Shown here in pieces: positions 53,147-63,009 of a stretch of 64,000 bases of DNA. Positions within the stretch are counted from its first letter, which is position 1. Each line of letters begins with the position of its first letter. The notes under the pieces are model-generated. The model made no database searches. It saw only the letters and a program-made list of their open reading frames with translations, and was not told the origin of the DNA. The translations under genes and the position numbers were made by a program. The DNA comes from Psychrobacter sp. JB385. Lineage in GTDB: Bacteria > Pseudomonadota > Gammaproteobacteria > Pseudomonadales > Moraxellaceae. The stretch covers positions 124,001 through 188,000 of the forward strand of contig NZ_FUKN01000010.1 in NCBI RefSeq assembly GCF_900163785.1, given 5' to 3'.

Positions 53147-54724
53147 TTATGACGATGGTTTTTTACCCTTTTTGTCTTTCCATGGGTCGTCTTGTCCAAC
53201 GGTGACAATTAAAAAGTCTTCAGGTTTTAGGGTGTCGCGCATCGCTTGATTGACGCCTGCAAGCTTCACTTGATCAATACGATTGATATAGTTACTTAGA
53301 TAGTCATTGGGTAATTGATAAAAATTCATCATACCGAGTAAGTTATTGATACCAGCATTGCTTGCAAAGCCCATCGGGAAGCTGTTTTTAAGATTGTCTG
53401 TTGTTAGGCGCATCTCACTATTGGTAATGCCTTGATCCAAAGTGTCATTGATGACGGCTAAGCTGGCATCAATGGCATCACGCGCTTTATCATTACGGGT
53501 CGAAAAACCAATCTGATAAGGGCCTTTGGCCAGCATCGGATTCATTGAGCCCGTAATTCCATAGGTATAACCAAGGTTTTGCCTAACCTCAGTCATCAAG
53601 CGTGCATTAAAACTGCTACCGGCCAGCACTTCATTACCCACCGCAAAATTGGTTTGTTGCTGCTGATCTTGTGGGTTGGTCGCACGTTTACTGCCCAATT
53701 GACCCATTAATATGGTGGTCTGAGTACTTGGAAACGGAATGTGGATGTGTTTTGTCTGATTGAGCGGTTTTGGCTCAGGTAACGTTGCGGCAGATTGACC
53801 AGCGGGTAATCCAGCAGTGATACCTTCTGCCAGTTTTTTCGCTTGTGCCAAGGTCAGATTGCCTGTCATCGCAATAGAAGCGTTGGCAGCAACCAAATAA
53901 CGGTTTTTAAAGTCAATCAATTGTTGTCTGTCGATATTAGGTACAGTGTCTAAAGTACCAGCTGACGGATGGGCGTAAGGATGGTCACCATACAAGGCTT
54001 GGTTAAAAGCGTTACTTGCCAAACTGTTTGGGTCTTGCTTTTGCTGCTGTAAGCCCACCAGAAGCCGTGCTTTGTTGCGGGCTAATGTTTGATCGTCAAA
54101 AGCAGGATCAGTGAGCATCTGAGTCATTAAGTCGATACCAGGTAGTAAATGTTTGTCGTCAGACAAGCTACGCAGCGAGACGATAAACATATCCTTATAG
54201 GCACTGCTGTTTAGATCAATACCCAATGTTTCACCTGCTCGGGTGAACTCATCTTCATTGAGCTTGTTGGTGCCCTGTGTCAGCATCGTCGCAGTCATAT
54301 TGGCAATACCAAAACCGTCTTTACGTATGCTGCCATCACGAGCGCTACCAGCGTTAAAACGCAAATCAATATCGACAATTGGTAGGGTGGTCGTTCTTAC
54401 AAAGAGTACGGGCACGCCAGCTTTTGTTTTAAATTGTTGAATTTCGGGTGCGGTAACCTTTAAGGGCTTGGCCTTGTCAATGCTGGTCAATTTTGATAAG
54501 GCAGCAATTGGTGCGTTGGTGTCAACCAATGTCGCTGATCCACGAGGCTCTTCAGCACCTGCGGTCTCTGCCTGTGCTGTCACAGTCAGCGTTGTAAGAC
54601 CTAATAATACGCCAACGCTCAGACTGGATAATTTCTTGAGCGTAGATGTGGCTACTAGCGTTGAGGGGCGCGCGTTATTCAACGACTTTTTTCTAATTTG
54701 ATATAAATCACTGGGTTGGGTCAT
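53147..54724 (-). CDS. M16-family protein lacking the zinc motif (non-catalytic partner)
   Basis: The 525-residue precursor has a signal sequence (LSVGVLLGLTTLTVTAQA) after a long basic N-terminus. The M16 fold is recognisable (VPVLFVRTTTLPIVDIDLRFNAGSARD, LTQGTNKLNEDEFTRAGETLGI, NFAVGNEVLAGSSFNARLMTEVRQNLGYTYGI), but the HxxEH site is absent: the helix reads GFGIANMTATML. Such inactive subunits usually pair with an active M16 partner, here the upstream gene on the same strand, 72 bp away. Likely a periplasmic processing or peptide-degrading complex. Confidence 0.85.
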   Translation of the reverse strand: MTQPSDLYQIRKKSLNNARPSTLVATSTLKKLSSLSVGVLLGLTTLTVTAQAETAGAEEPRGSATLVDTNAPIAALSKLTSIDKAKPLKVTAPEIQQFKTKAGVPVLFVRTTTLPIVDIDLRFNAGSARDGSIRKDGFGIANMTATMLTQGTNKLNEDEFTRAGETLGIDLNSSAYKDMFIVSLRSLSDDKHLLPGIDLMTQMLTDPAFDDQTLARNKARLLVGLQQQKQDPNSLASNAFNQALYGDHPYAHPSAGTLDTVPNIDRQQLIDFKNRYLVAANASIAMTGNLTLAQAKKLAEGITAGLPAGQSAATLPEPKPLNQTKHIHIPFPSTQTTILMGQLGSKRATNPQDQQQQTNFAVGNEVLAGSSFNARLMTEVRQNLGYTYGITGSMNPMLAKGPYQIGFSTRNDKARDAIDASLAVINDTLDQGITNSEMRLTTDNLKNSFPMGFASNAGINNLLGMMNFYQLPNDYLSNYINRIDQVKLAGVNQAMRDTLKPEDFLIVTVGQDDPWKDKKGKKPSS

Positions 54725-54796
54725 GGTTTTCTTCTTATTAATGAAGCCTGCTTAGTTGGCTTTTTGATTGGATGAAGGAATCATGCATTATCATTA

Positions 54797-56323
54797 CTAA
54801 TCTTTTTTAGCAGCACTATCGTTGGGCGGTATGATATGCATCACTGTCAAATTATCCTTTACCAAGTACTTTTTACTTGCCGCTTGAATATCAGCAATCG
54901 TTACTTTATCGAGTTTGGCGGGTAGCTCGGCAAGCAGCCTGTCATCAAGACCAATAGACTGTAGTGAACCAATCATACGTGCTTGACCTTCCATACTATC
55001 TTGAGCGTAGACGAGACCTGTTACTGTGTTGGTTTTGGCACGACTGATTTCATCGGCGTTGATGGGGTCGGTCTTTAGCTTTTCTATTTCAGCGATGATG
55101 GCTTGTTGCGCTTGATCGAGGCTGACGCCTTCACGCGGCGTCGCCTGAATCAAAAATAGCCCGTCGCCACGATCTAGTAGGTCATAAGATGTACCTACTG
55201 TCGTCAAAAGGCCTTTTTCACGTATTAATCGACTCTCCAATCGTGCAGACAAACCGCCATCTAATACGTCCTGAGCCAATGACAGTGCATAAGCTTGATT
55301 TTCATTATTAGCACCTGCTGTTACCAGACTTGGTACGTTGTAACCCATCAATAGCACTGGAACTTGTACGGCTTGCTCAGAATCGACTTTCTGATAGCCA
55401 CGGAAACCTTTTTGATTGACAGCAGGACGATTTGGCAGCTCGCTAGGGGACAGCTCACCAAAGTAACGTTTGACTTGCGCCAATACCTCTGTCGGCTCGA
55501 CATCACCCACAATGACTAGTGTGGCATTGTTTGGGGCGTACCATGTCTTGTACCAGTCTTTTAGGTCTGAGAGCTTGATAGATTCCAGCTCATTCATAGG
55601 CCCAATGACAGACTCGCCTTTAGGGCTATCAGGTAAGGCAAGTAAACGAAACGACTCGTAGGCTTTAGCCAATGGATTGTCATCAGTGCGCTGGCGACGT
55701 TCTTCCATCACAACTTGATGCTCTTTAGCAAAAGCGTCATCGTTAAACATTAAGTTTTTCATGCGATCTGCTTCAAGCTCTAATGCTAAAGGAAAGCGGT
55801 TGGCCGGAAACAGCTCGTAGTAGCCCGTATAGTCATAGCTAGTAAAAGCATTATTGACGCCGCCGAACTTGGCAATCAAACGCTCATAATCATCACTTGA
55901 AACATTAGACGTGCCTTTGAACATCATATGTTCAAGCAAGTGAGAAATACCGCCTTTATCAGCGGGCTCATCTGTAGAACCCACCCGATACCAAATCTGT
56001 GTCATAACCACTGGTGCGCGATGATCTTCTTTTACCACTACTTTTAGGCCGTTTTCTAACTGATATTCATGTCGACCTGACGTATTCATGGTCAGCTCAG
56101 ATGATATGTCTGTTTGCGCTTTTTTGTCTTGATCTGCTGTGTTTTGACCTGAAGTGTTCTGGCTCAGGGTATTTTTATTTGAAACCGCTTGGGTAGCTGG
56201 ATTGTTGAGAGTAGAGGAGTTAGAGCCAATAGTACTGGTTTGGCAAGCAGCAAGCGTAGTGGTCATGGCCAGCGCACAGGCGATACGCAGCGAAAGAGTC
56301 GATAGAGGTAAAGACGATGACAT
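54797..56323 (-). CDS. M16-family zinc metallopeptidase lipoprotein (catalytic partner)
   Basis: The 508-residue precursor has a lipoprotein signal with lipobox TLAAC (Cys27) and a Gln/Asn/Ser-rich linker to about residue 80. The M16 domain has the inverted zinc site HLLEH (128-132) and a distal Glu at about 208 in VVMEERR. The second half (about 260-500) has the ARLESRLIREKGL region. It probably cleaves peptides in the periplasm together with the inactive partner encoded downstream. A 55-residue lipoprotein gene lies 79 bp upstream on the same strand and may be in the operon. Confidence 0.88.
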   Translation of the reverse strand: MSSSLPLSTLSLRIACALAMTTTLAACQTSTIGSNSSTLNNPATQAVSNKNTLSQNTSGQNTADQDKKAQTDISSELTMNTSGRHEYQLENGLKVVVKEDHRAPVVMTQIWYRVGSTDEPADKGGISHLLEHMMFKGTSNVSSDDYERLIAKFGGVNNAFTSYDYTGYYELFPANRFPLALELEADRMKNLMFNDDAFAKEHQVVMEERRQRTDDNPLAKAYESFRLLALPDSPKGESVIGPMNELESIKLSDLKDWYKTWYAPNNATLVIVGDVEPTEVLAQVKRYFGELSPSELPNRPAVNQKGFRGYQKVDSEQAVQVPVLLMGYNVPSLVTAGANNENQAYALSLAQDVLDGGLSARLESRLIREKGLLTTVGTSYDLLDRGDGLFLIQATPREGVSLDQAQQAIIAEIEKLKTDPINADEISRAKTNTVTGLVYAQDSMEGQARMIGSLQSIGLDDRLLAELPAKLDKVTIADIQAASKKYLVKDNLTVMHIIPPNDSAAKKD

Positions 56324-56402
56324 GGTATGTTCTACTTATATAAATGACAAGTTGTAGAGGAAGGGATGGATGCACTACATCCAAATATAACCATAAACGG
56401 TT

Positions 56403-56570
56403 TTATAATGATTTGTGTGCCCCAACCATTACGCTGGCAGTCGGTTTAAATTCTTGTGTGGTTGTGCAACCTGAGACGGCTGATAGAGCAAATGTCGCAA
56501 ATAATAAGGTGGCGCTCATAACCACTGTTTTTTTGCTTTGTCTTTTACGAAGAGTAGATAACGATGTCAT
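56403..56570 (-). CDS. Small lipoprotein, 55 residues
   Basis: Short gene read by hand. The product starts MTSLSTLRKRQSKK, then a hydrophobic stretch, then lipobox AVSGC with Cys35, and only 20 mature residues (CTTTQEFKPTASVMVGAHKSL). The n-region is strongly basic, the core is 15-18 residues, and ATAGGAATC precedes the ATG, so both translation and lipidation are credible. It would be a tiny lipoprotein of the inner or outer membrane. It lies upstream of the two M16 peptidase genes in the same direction. Family not recognised. The plus-strand frame over the same bases is a shadow. Confidence 0.65.
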   Translation of the reverse strand: MTSLSTLRKRQSKKTVVMSATLLFATFALSAVSGCTTTQEFKPTASVMVGAHKSL

Positions 56571-56883
56571 GGGGGATTCCTATAAATTAAGTATAAAGTG
56601 ACAAAAAAATGATGAAGTAAAGCTTGTTAGAGTAGGCGAAGTTCGTCTGATAAGAGGTCAGATTTTTGTGTCCAAATCTTAAGCAAAACTTTCTTAAACG
56701 CTCCATTAGTCTCTTGAACTTGTAAATTTTGATGATAGTCTACGATGGTAAGGTCTGAGAGCCACTTGAACTATGCTAAACTAGGCTAAAAATTGTCTGT
56801 CATAAGGCAGTATGCTTATGACGATGAATAAATCTACTTAAAATAAACGAATAATTGATAGTGATAACTTTTAGGGCGAACTT
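56571..56883. other. 313-bp divergent intergenic region before ftsY
   Basis: AT-rich promoter region for the small-lipoprotein unit and ftsY. I see no gene or strong structure. Confidence 0.4.
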
Positions 56884-58314
56884 ATGAACAATCCAAATAA
56901 TAGCAATCGTGTGGTCATCAATCTTGACGGCGATCTTGATGACTTAGATGACGATGATATTACCTTACCCAGTCTGCCGACGCAATCTGTCCCCATCATT
57001 GACGAGACTGAAGAGACTGTCGCAACCAAAACGCCCAATAACAAAGGCATATCAGAGCAACAAGTCAATGATACGAGCGAGCAAGATATTGTCAGTACTG
57101 ACGAATCCAATAGTATCGCTCTGGCCACGCCCGTTGGTATGACAGAAGGACAGAGTACCCTTCATAATACATTTGAAAGCTTTTCAGATGCCAAAGAGAC
57201 AGAAGCAGCTGTCAATGTTAATACTAATGTTAACACCGATGCCATGTCTTCTATCCCAGCGATGCCGTTACAAGAGCAGCTAGGGGATACGCCAAGCGTT
57301 GCGCCTATGGACAACCCACCAAAAGCGCCAGAACTAGAAAACTCTGCTGTAGCATCACAAGAGACTCAAGAAAATAAAAAATCAGGCAGCTGGTTTAATC
57401 GTATGAAAACGGGGCTTAGTAAGTCGCGTAAGAATTTGGCTGAAGGTATGGTCAGTATTCTTATCGGTGGGAAAGAGATCGATGATGAGTTGTTAGAAGA
57501 AGTGGAAGATCAGTTGTTGGTTGCCGATATCGGTGTCAATGCCACCAATCGCATTATCAAAAGCTTAACTGAGCAGACGGCCCGTGGCGATCTAATCTAT
57601 GCTCATTCATTGTATAAAGCACTACAAAGTGAGTTGGTTGATATCTTAACCCCTAAAGTCGAGCCACTCGTGATTGATACCAGTAAAAAACCTTTTGTTA
57701 TCTTGATGGTGGGTGTCAATGGAGTGGGGAAAACCACTACCATCGGTAAGCTTGCTAAGCGTTTACAAGGTGAAGGCAAATCAGTCATGCTGGCGGCAGG
57801 TGATACGTTTCGTGCGGCGGCTACTGAGCAGCTACAAATTTGGGGTGAGCGCAATAACATCCCAGTCGTCGCACAAGGTCATGGTTCTGATAGTGCCTCT
57901 GTTATCTTTGATGCCATGCAATCTGCCAAAGCAAAAAATATTGATGTGCTCATAGCCGATACGGCAGGGCGTTTGCAAAACAAAACGCATCTGATGGCTG
58001 AGCTCGAAAAAGTAGTACGAGTCATGCGTAAAGCGGATCCAAGCGCACCGCACGAAGGCATGATTGTTCTTGATGCGGGCACTGGTCAAAATGCGATTAA
58101 CCAAGTTGAATTATTTAATAAAGCAGTACCATTGACGGGTATTACTATTACTAAATTAGATGGTACGGCTAAAGGCGGGGTGGTCTTTAATATTGCTGAG
58201 ACGACCGATGTGCCTATCCGTTATATTGGGGTAGGCGAATCAATTGACGATTTGCGTGCCTTTAGTCCAAAACAATTCGTTGCTGCATTGTTTGAAACAG
58301 ACAATAAAGAGTAG
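56884..58314 (+). CDS. ftsY: Signal recognition particle receptor FtsY
   Basis: The 476-residue protein has a long acidic N-terminal A domain (about 1-160, rich in Asp/Glu/Thr), a helical N domain, and the GTPase G domain: GVNGVGKTTTIGKLAKRL, DTFRAAATEQL, DTAGRLQNKTHLM, TKLDGTAKGGVVF and GVGESIDDLRAF. It docks ribosome-SRP complexes at the inner membrane for SecYEG insertion. No ftsE/ftsX follow, unlike E. coli; ogt follows. Start: ATG behind AGGGCGAA. Confidence 0.95.
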   Translation: MNNPNNSNRVVINLDGDLDDLDDDDITLPSLPTQSVPIIDETEETVATKTPNNKGISEQQVNDTSEQDIVSTDESNSIALATPVGMTEGQSTLHNTFESFSDAKETEAAVNVNTNVNTDAMSSIPAMPLQEQLGDTPSVAPMDNPPKAPELENSAVASQETQENKKSGSWFNRMKTGLSKSRKNLAEGMVSILIGGKEIDDELLEEVEDQLLVADIGVNATNRIIKSLTEQTARGDLIYAHSLYKALQSELVDILTPKVEPLVIDTSKKPFVILMVGVNGVGKTTTIGKLAKRLQGEGKSVMLAAGDTFRAAATEQLQIWGERNNIPVVAQGHGSDSASVIFDAMQSAKAKNIDVLIADTAGRLQNKTHLMAELEKVVRVMRKADPSAPHEGMIVLDAGTGQNAINQVELFNKAVPLTGITITKLDGTAKGGVVFNIAETTDVPIRYIGVGESIDDLRAFSPKQFVAALFETDNKE

Positions 58315-58368
58315 CTAGAGTAATCATTGATATTGCCAGTAATCAGATAATAGGAAAGGAGTCTCAAT

Positions 58369-58968
58369 ATGATCGTTACCAGCGTTGCATTAACCGATAT
58401 CGTTCATGACGATAGCTCATCACCTAAAGCAGCTTTGTTGCTGGCAAGCCACGTCATTAACAATACAGCAAAGCTGATTTGGTGTAATTGGCTTACGCTT
58501 GATGAGCACTGGCAAGATAAAATCAAACTCAAGGCTCTATCAAAGCATTATAAGTTTGATGCCGATGAGGTGATATTTATTGCAGCTGAGCAGTTAGATG
58601 CTAATGACAAGGAACAAGCGGTATTGCTGGCAAGCATTGCTCAGATACAGCATTATATGCAAGGACAGCGCTGCGACTTTGATTTGCCGATTGATACCAG
58701 TTCGGGTACAGAATTTCAGCAAAGAGTTTGGAACGCACTGCAAGAGATTGGATATGGCGAGACTATTAGCTATGCCACTCTTGCTCAACGAGTAGATAAC
58801 CCCAAAGGCTTTCGCGCAGTAGCAAATGCTAATGGTAAAAATCCCTTTAGCGTGATTATTCCTTGTCACCGAGTCATTAGCAGTGATGGTAAACTTGGCG
58901 GTTATACAGGCGGGCTGGATAAAAAGGCATACTTGTTGGCACTAGAAGGGGTTCGTTGCAAAGTCTAG
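58369..58968 (+). CDS. ogt: Methylated-DNA-protein-cysteine S-methyltransferase
   Basis: The 199-residue protein has the C-terminal methyltransferase domain with FQQRVWNALQEIGYGETISY, the Asn hinge in AVANANGKNPFSV and the active-site IPCHRVI (Cys166), followed by GGYTGGLDKKAYLLALE. It repairs O6-methylguanine and O4-methylthymine in a suicidal reaction. The N-terminal part is divergent. The ribosome site AAAGGAG is strong. It starts 54 bp after ftsY. Confidence 0.9.
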   Translation: MIVTSVALTDIVHDDSSSPKAALLLASHVINNTAKLIWCNWLTLDEHWQDKIKLKALSKHYKFDADEVIFIAAEQLDANDKEQAVLLASIAQIQHYMQGQRCDFDLPIDTSSGTEFQQRVWNALQEIGYGETISYATLAQRVDNPKGFRAVANANGKNPFSVIIPCHRVISSDGKLGGYTGGLDKKAYLLALEGVRCKV

Positions 58969-59010
58969 TTTGAGTTAAGTCACAACCCATAGTTATCAGT
59001 CGTAAAGTAA

Positions 59011-59044
59011 AAAAAGGCCAAACGTCATAAACGTTTGGCTTTTT
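59011..59044. terminator. Bidirectional terminator between ogt and the yebC-type gene
   Basis: GCCAAACGT / ACGTTTGGC with loop CATAA, preceded by As and followed by Ts. Confidence 0.88.
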
Positions 59045-59074
59045 ATGTGAGTAACAACCAATAACGGAATAAAC

Positions 59075-59824
59075 TTATCCCTCAAGCTGTGCCATTACGT
59101 CAGCAGAGAAGTTCACGTTCGTATAAACTTCTTGCACATCATCAGCATCTTCTAACATATCGATCATTTTGAGGATTTTTTCGGCATCATCCACATTGTC
59201 TATCTCAGCGGTGGTTGATGGCGACATAGTCACTTCTGCATTGTCAGAGACAAGACCAGCAGCATTAAGCGCGTCTTGAACTTGACCAAAACTTTCCCAT
59301 TCAGTGATGACCATCAATGTTTCGCCATCATTTTCGATATCGAGCGCGCCAGCCTCTAGCGCAACCAGCATGATATCTTCTTCTAAGCTGGTATCATTAA
59401 AACTGATTTCACCGCGTTTGGTAAATAGGTAAGCCACCGATCCTGACGTGCCCAAATTACCATCATTTTTTGTAAATGCATGACGTACTTCGCTGACAGT
59501 ACGATTAAGATTGTCAGTCATAGTCTCAACCAATACTGCCACACCGCCAACCCCATAGCCCTCATAGCTGACTTCTTCCATGTTTTCGTTGTCACCGCCA
59601 CCAGTACCGCGATCGACAGCGCGATTGATGGTGTCTCGGGTCATATTGACCGACAATGCTTTTTCGATGACAGCACGCAAGCGTGGGTTCTTATCCGGAT
59701 CAGGATCACCTTGCTTGGCAGCAGAAACAATTTCACGAATAATCTTGGTAAATATCTTACCTTTTACCGCATCCTGACGGGCTTTACGGTGTTTGATATT
59801 TGCCCATTTTGAATGGCCTGCCAT
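59075..59824 (-). CDS. yebC: YebC/TACO1-family protein
   Basis: The 249-residue protein begins with the family signature [18 protein letters not shown] and shows [29 protein letters not shown] and [13 protein letters not shown]. The family is annotated as a transcriptional regulator, but recent work on several members supports a role in translation of difficult peptide stretches. Length is standard. It is not next to ruvC as in E. coli; here it stands alone between ogt and the potassium channel gene. Confidence 0.92.
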   Translation of the reverse strand: MAGHSKWANIKHRKARQDAVKGKIFTKIIREIVSAAKQGDPDPDKNPRLRAVIEKALSVNMTRDTINRAVDRGTGGGDNENMEEVSYEGYGVGGVAVLVETMTDNLNRTVSEVRHAFTKNDGNLGTSGSVAYLFTKRGEISFNDTSLEEDIMLVALEAGALDIENDGETLMVITEWESFGQVQDALNAAGLVSDNAEVTMSPSTTAEIDNVDDAEKILKMIDMLEDADDVQEVYTNVNFSADVMAQLEG

Positions 59825-60139
59825 ATTACATCCTTAATTTTTGCGTATTATTTTTTATGCTTAAAAAACCGATTAATAACACTTCTCAACGCTTAAATGT
59901 ATATCTGTCATTGAGCCTATCTGAGTACTTAAAGTAATAGAGCTACCTACGTACTAACGATTTTTATGTCGTTAGAAGTGCTTTTTTGCTACACTGTGGC
60001 AACTTATGCGTTATATTCACGGTGATAAGTCGGGAATATTATAAACCAGTTTCGTGTATTTTAACCAATTTGGCCTTATTCCTCATATTTTAAGTCATTG
60101 CTTATTATCAAGCCATTGATTTTACGACGTACGGACTCT
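59825..60139. other. 315-bp divergent intergenic region
   Basis: Promoters for yebC (leftward) and the channel gene (rightward). A hairpin CTAACGA / TCGTTAG (59954-59975) is present; a T-run comes only five bases later, so it is not a clear terminator. Confidence 0.4.
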
Positions 60140-60970
60140 ATGAAACAACCAACCACCGAAGCCATCACACACTTACGCAACCGCATTCATATCATCATTG
60201 AAGGTACGGATACCCGTTTGGGTAAGCTTTTCGATATTGTGTTGCTGATTGCTATTTTGGCCAGTGTGGGCGTGGTCATGTTAGACAGTGTGTTGTTTGT
60301 ACGCTTGCAATATGGAACGATATTTTTTTATGCAGAATGGTTTTTTACCATTTTGTTCACGATTGAATATATATTGAGGCTGTTTTCGGCGCCCAATCGT
60401 TTTCGTTATGCATTCAGTTTTTTTGGTATTGTAGATTTGCTGTCTATCTTACCCAGTTACTTGAGCCTTGTCTTTGGTGGCGTACAGTACCTTATTGTCA
60501 TACGTATTTTGCGTCTTTTACGGGTGTTTCGGGTTCTTAAGCTCAAAGGTTATATGCAACAAGCAGGTTTTTTGGCGTCAGCACTAAGAACCAGTCAGCA
60601 AAAAATAACGGTATTTTTCTTATCACTCGTTCTTTTGGTGACTATCTATGGCTCCATCGTATACGTGGTGGAAGGTCCAGAAAACGGTTTTACCAGTATT
60701 CCAATCTCTATTTATTGGGCCGTTGTGACATTAACCACAGTAGGATATGGTGATATTTCACCGAAAACGCCACTTGGTCAGGCCATCGCAACGATGGTCA
60801 TGATTACAGGTTATGCCGTCATTGCGGTACCAACCGGTATTTTTACCTCAGAGTTGACACGTAACATGCGTCCGCAGCTTAATCCAGTGACCTGCCCGAA
60901 CTGTGGCAAGTTCGGTCATGCCATAGGGGCTGAGTTTTGTGATCGCTGTGGTCATGCATTACACGTCTAG
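60140..60970 (+). CDS. Voltage-gated-type potassium channel with C-terminal zinc ribbon
   Basis: The 276-residue protein has six membrane helices. The S4-like helix carries regularly spaced arginines (VIRILRLLRVFRVLKL) and the pore has the selectivity filter TTVGYGD, so this is a KvAP/Kch-like channel of the inner membrane. After S6 a short tail ends in a zinc ribbon: CPNCGK, a 9-residue spacer, then CDRCGHAL. This tail could bind zinc or act as a sensor or assembly module (inference). The frame opens at a TTG (60098); ATG at 60140 is preferred. Confidence 0.88.
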   Translation: MKQPTTEAITHLRNRIHIIIEGTDTRLGKLFDIVLLIAILASVGVVMLDSVLFVRLQYGTIFFYAEWFFTILFTIEYILRLFSAPNRFRYAFSFFGIVDLLSILPSYLSLVFGGVQYLIVIRILRLLRVFRVLKLKGYMQQAGFLASALRTSQQKITVFFLSLVLLVTIYGSIVYVVEGPENGFTSIPISIYWAVVTLTTVGYGDISPKTPLGQAIATMVMITGYAVIAVPTGIFTSELTRNMRPQLNPVTCPNCGKFGHAIGAEFCDRCGHALHV

Positions 60971-61016
60971 ATAGTGACACTGGCGTTCGTCTAACATCCA
61001 GAAATATACTTATTGT

Positions 61017-62318
61017 CTAGACATCAATATAATCATCGACGAATGGTGACAAATCAATCTTAACACCCAAATTGACTAAGTTCCAATACTGTCCAGATAT
61101 GGTACGATCTAGCATCATAGTGGTTGCAGACGGCTGAAATTGACCAAAGTATTTCAAAGAGGTACGCATTTGCGCAATGGCTTCGTGATGTATTTGGCTA
61201 CTACCAAAATCAAAATCGCCTTCATGATAAGGCTTAATAGATAAAGGTTTTAGACCAATGGATAGCCATTTTTCATAGAATTCCCCAGGTATGTTTTTGT
61301 CATCATCTCGGCGGATATCTAAGGCAATCAAATCCTGCTCAAGCGCCGTTACATCGCCTCTAATGGCATGTTTGGCGAATCGACGAAACAATTGAACCTC
61401 GCTGTCACTATAGCTACGAATACCACCAAAATCATAAGCGACAACACTGCCATCTTCTCGAAAAGCAAAGTTGCCGGGGTGTGGGTCACAGTGCATGCGA
61501 TATAAGCCAAATAATTGCCCTGCAGTAAAGTGAAACAAGCGCTCAGCTATCTTTTCTTTGATGTCGTTGTCCCAAGTGGCAGCAACTGTTAGGGTTTCGC
61601 CCATCTCTTCAGTCAAGGTCAAAATGCGCTTAGATGAGTGACTGCTGATGACTTTAGGGATAACAAGACCTTCATCATTGGCATGGAAAGCCCCAAACAC
61701 TCGTAAATTGTGGGCTTCTTTAATATAGTCCAATTCATCATGCAAGCTTTGGCGAATTTCATTAAATAGTTGTTCTTGTAGTTGCTTGCTCATATTGAGC
61801 ACACCAGCGATTTTCAACGCCATACGGACTTGCTTTAGATCACTGTCACAGTTTTCATCCACATCAGGATACTGAACCTTCACCACCACTTTTTGTCCAG
61901 ATGGCAAGATGGCTTTATGCACCTGCCCAATGGAAGCGGCGGCAAAGGGCATCTCTTCAAATTCGCTGAATAGCTCATTGATGGGTGCTTTTAATTCACG
62001 CTCTACTTGTGCGCGGATTTGCGCATAAGGCATCGGCGGTGCGTCTTTTTGCAGTTTTTCTAGCGCAGTTGCCACTTCAGGAGGGAATACGTCTTTGTAT
62101 TGTGAGGCAATTTGTCCTACTTTCATGACGGCGCCTTTCATCTCCCCCAAGGTTTCGGCTATCTGAATACCCACATCTTGCATCAACTCTGAGCGCGCTT
62201 GTATTCGCTTTTCTTCGTCGCTTGAGAGATGTCTAAATGAGTTTTTAGCTGCTTTACCGGCAATACTTGCTGTCATACCAGCGAGTTTCATAAAGCGCTT
62301 TCCAGACGATTTTGCCAT
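61017..62318 (-). CDS. ABC1/ADCK (UbiB-like) atypical kinase-family protein
   Basis: The 433-residue protein has the ABC1 signature: KVGQIASQYKDVFPPE (KxGQ motif), ASIGQVHKAILPSGQKVVVKV with the Ala-rich loop and Lys, the catalytic MHCDPHPGNFAF and the metal-binding YDFGG. Family members act as ATPases in ubiquinone biosynthesis or lipid handling. No C-terminal membrane helices are evident, unlike UbiB, so it is more like the soluble AarF/ADCK paralogues. It is convergent with the potassium channel gene (46-bp gap) and on the same strand as aroQ. Confidence 0.88.
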   Translation of the reverse strand: MAKSSGKRFMKLAGMTASIAGKAAKNSFRHLSSDEEKRIQARSELMQDVGIQIAETLGEMKGAVMKVGQIASQYKDVFPPEVATALEKLQKDAPPMPYAQIRAQVERELKAPINELFSEFEEMPFAAASIGQVHKAILPSGQKVVVKVQYPDVDENCDSDLKQVRMALKIAGVLNMSKQLQEQLFNEIRQSLHDELDYIKEAHNLRVFGAFHANDEGLVIPKVISSHSSKRILTLTEEMGETLTVAATWDNDIKEKIAERLFHFTAGQLFGLYRMHCDPHPGNFAFREDGSVVAYDFGGIRSYSDSEVQLFRRFAKHAIRGDVTALEQDLIALDIRRDDDKNIPGEFYEKWLSIGLKPLSIKPYHEGDFDFGSSQIHHEAIAQMRTSLKYFGQFQPSATTMMLDRTISGQYWNLVNLGVKIDLSPFVDDYIDV

Positions 62319-62442
62319 TCATATCACCATATAGTGGATTGTTTGCTCAGCCGTAATTCTAATACTTTAACCAGATGATTGCTGTTTAACTAATGTGCTG
62401 ATAAAAAAGTTATCTGATACAAACCCTGACCTGTACTTACCT

Positions 62443-63009
62443 TTAGTTGCTACTATGGATATTGTGAGTATCTATATCGCTCATATCTATAGAGTAGAGA
62501 TGATCAAGCCAATACGTCAACGCCATCTGATATCCTAAATGTCCCAAGCCGCAGATAACCCCAACAGCGACATCGCTCAAGTAAGAATGATGGCGAAAAG
62601 GCTCGCGCGCATGAACATTGGATAGATGCACTTCGATAAACGGTTTTTGTGTGCCAAGTAGGGCATCGCGTAGCGCCACCGAGGTATGAGTGAACGCGGC
62701 AGGATTGATAATGATCGCATCTACTTGCTCGGTTGCATTGGCCAACAACCCATAATGCTGTATGTCATCGACCAGCTTGCCTTCATGGTTTGACTGTATA
62801 CAAATCAACTCGATACCGTGCTCGGCAGCACGTGCTATCAAACGCTTCTCAATGTCTGCAAGCGTTGTATGACCGTAAATCTCAGGTTCACGCTTACCCA
62901 GCAAGTTTAAATTGACGCCATTAATCAGCAGTAATTTATGGGTTAGGTGTTTGGTGGTATTTTGCTTTGAGGTTTTTGTATTTGAGGCAGGTACAGAAGG
63001 GGTTGTCAT
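62443..63009 (-). CDS. aroQ: 3-dehydroquinate dehydratase, type II
   Basis: The 188-residue protein has the type II dehydroquinase motifs [20 protein letters not shown] (catalytic Tyr), [31 protein letters not shown] and [31 protein letters not shown] (catalytic His). It forms a dodecamer and dehydrates 3-dehydroquinate in the shikimate pathway. The N-terminal 25 residues (Ser/Thr/Lys-rich) are an extension over the usual 150. accB/accC do not follow, unlike many relatives. Confidence 0.93.
   Translation of the reverse strand: MTTPSVPASNTKTSKQNTTKHLTHKLLLINGVNLNLLGKREPEIYGHTTLADIEKRLIARAAEHGIELICIQSNHEGKLVDDIQHYGLLANATEQVDAIIINPAAFTHTSVALRDALLGTQKPFIEVHLSNVHAREPFRHHSYLSDVAVGVICGLGHLGYQMALTYWLDHLYSIDMSDIDTHNIHSSN

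Noticed and set aside
56344..56601. 85-codon plus-strand ORF
   Set aside because: It lies over the 55-residue lipoprotein on the other strand, which has a signal peptide, lipobox and ribosome site.
59954..59975. Hairpin CTAACGA/TCGTTAG as a terminator
   Set aside because: The T-run is separated from the stem by five bases and no gene ends there.
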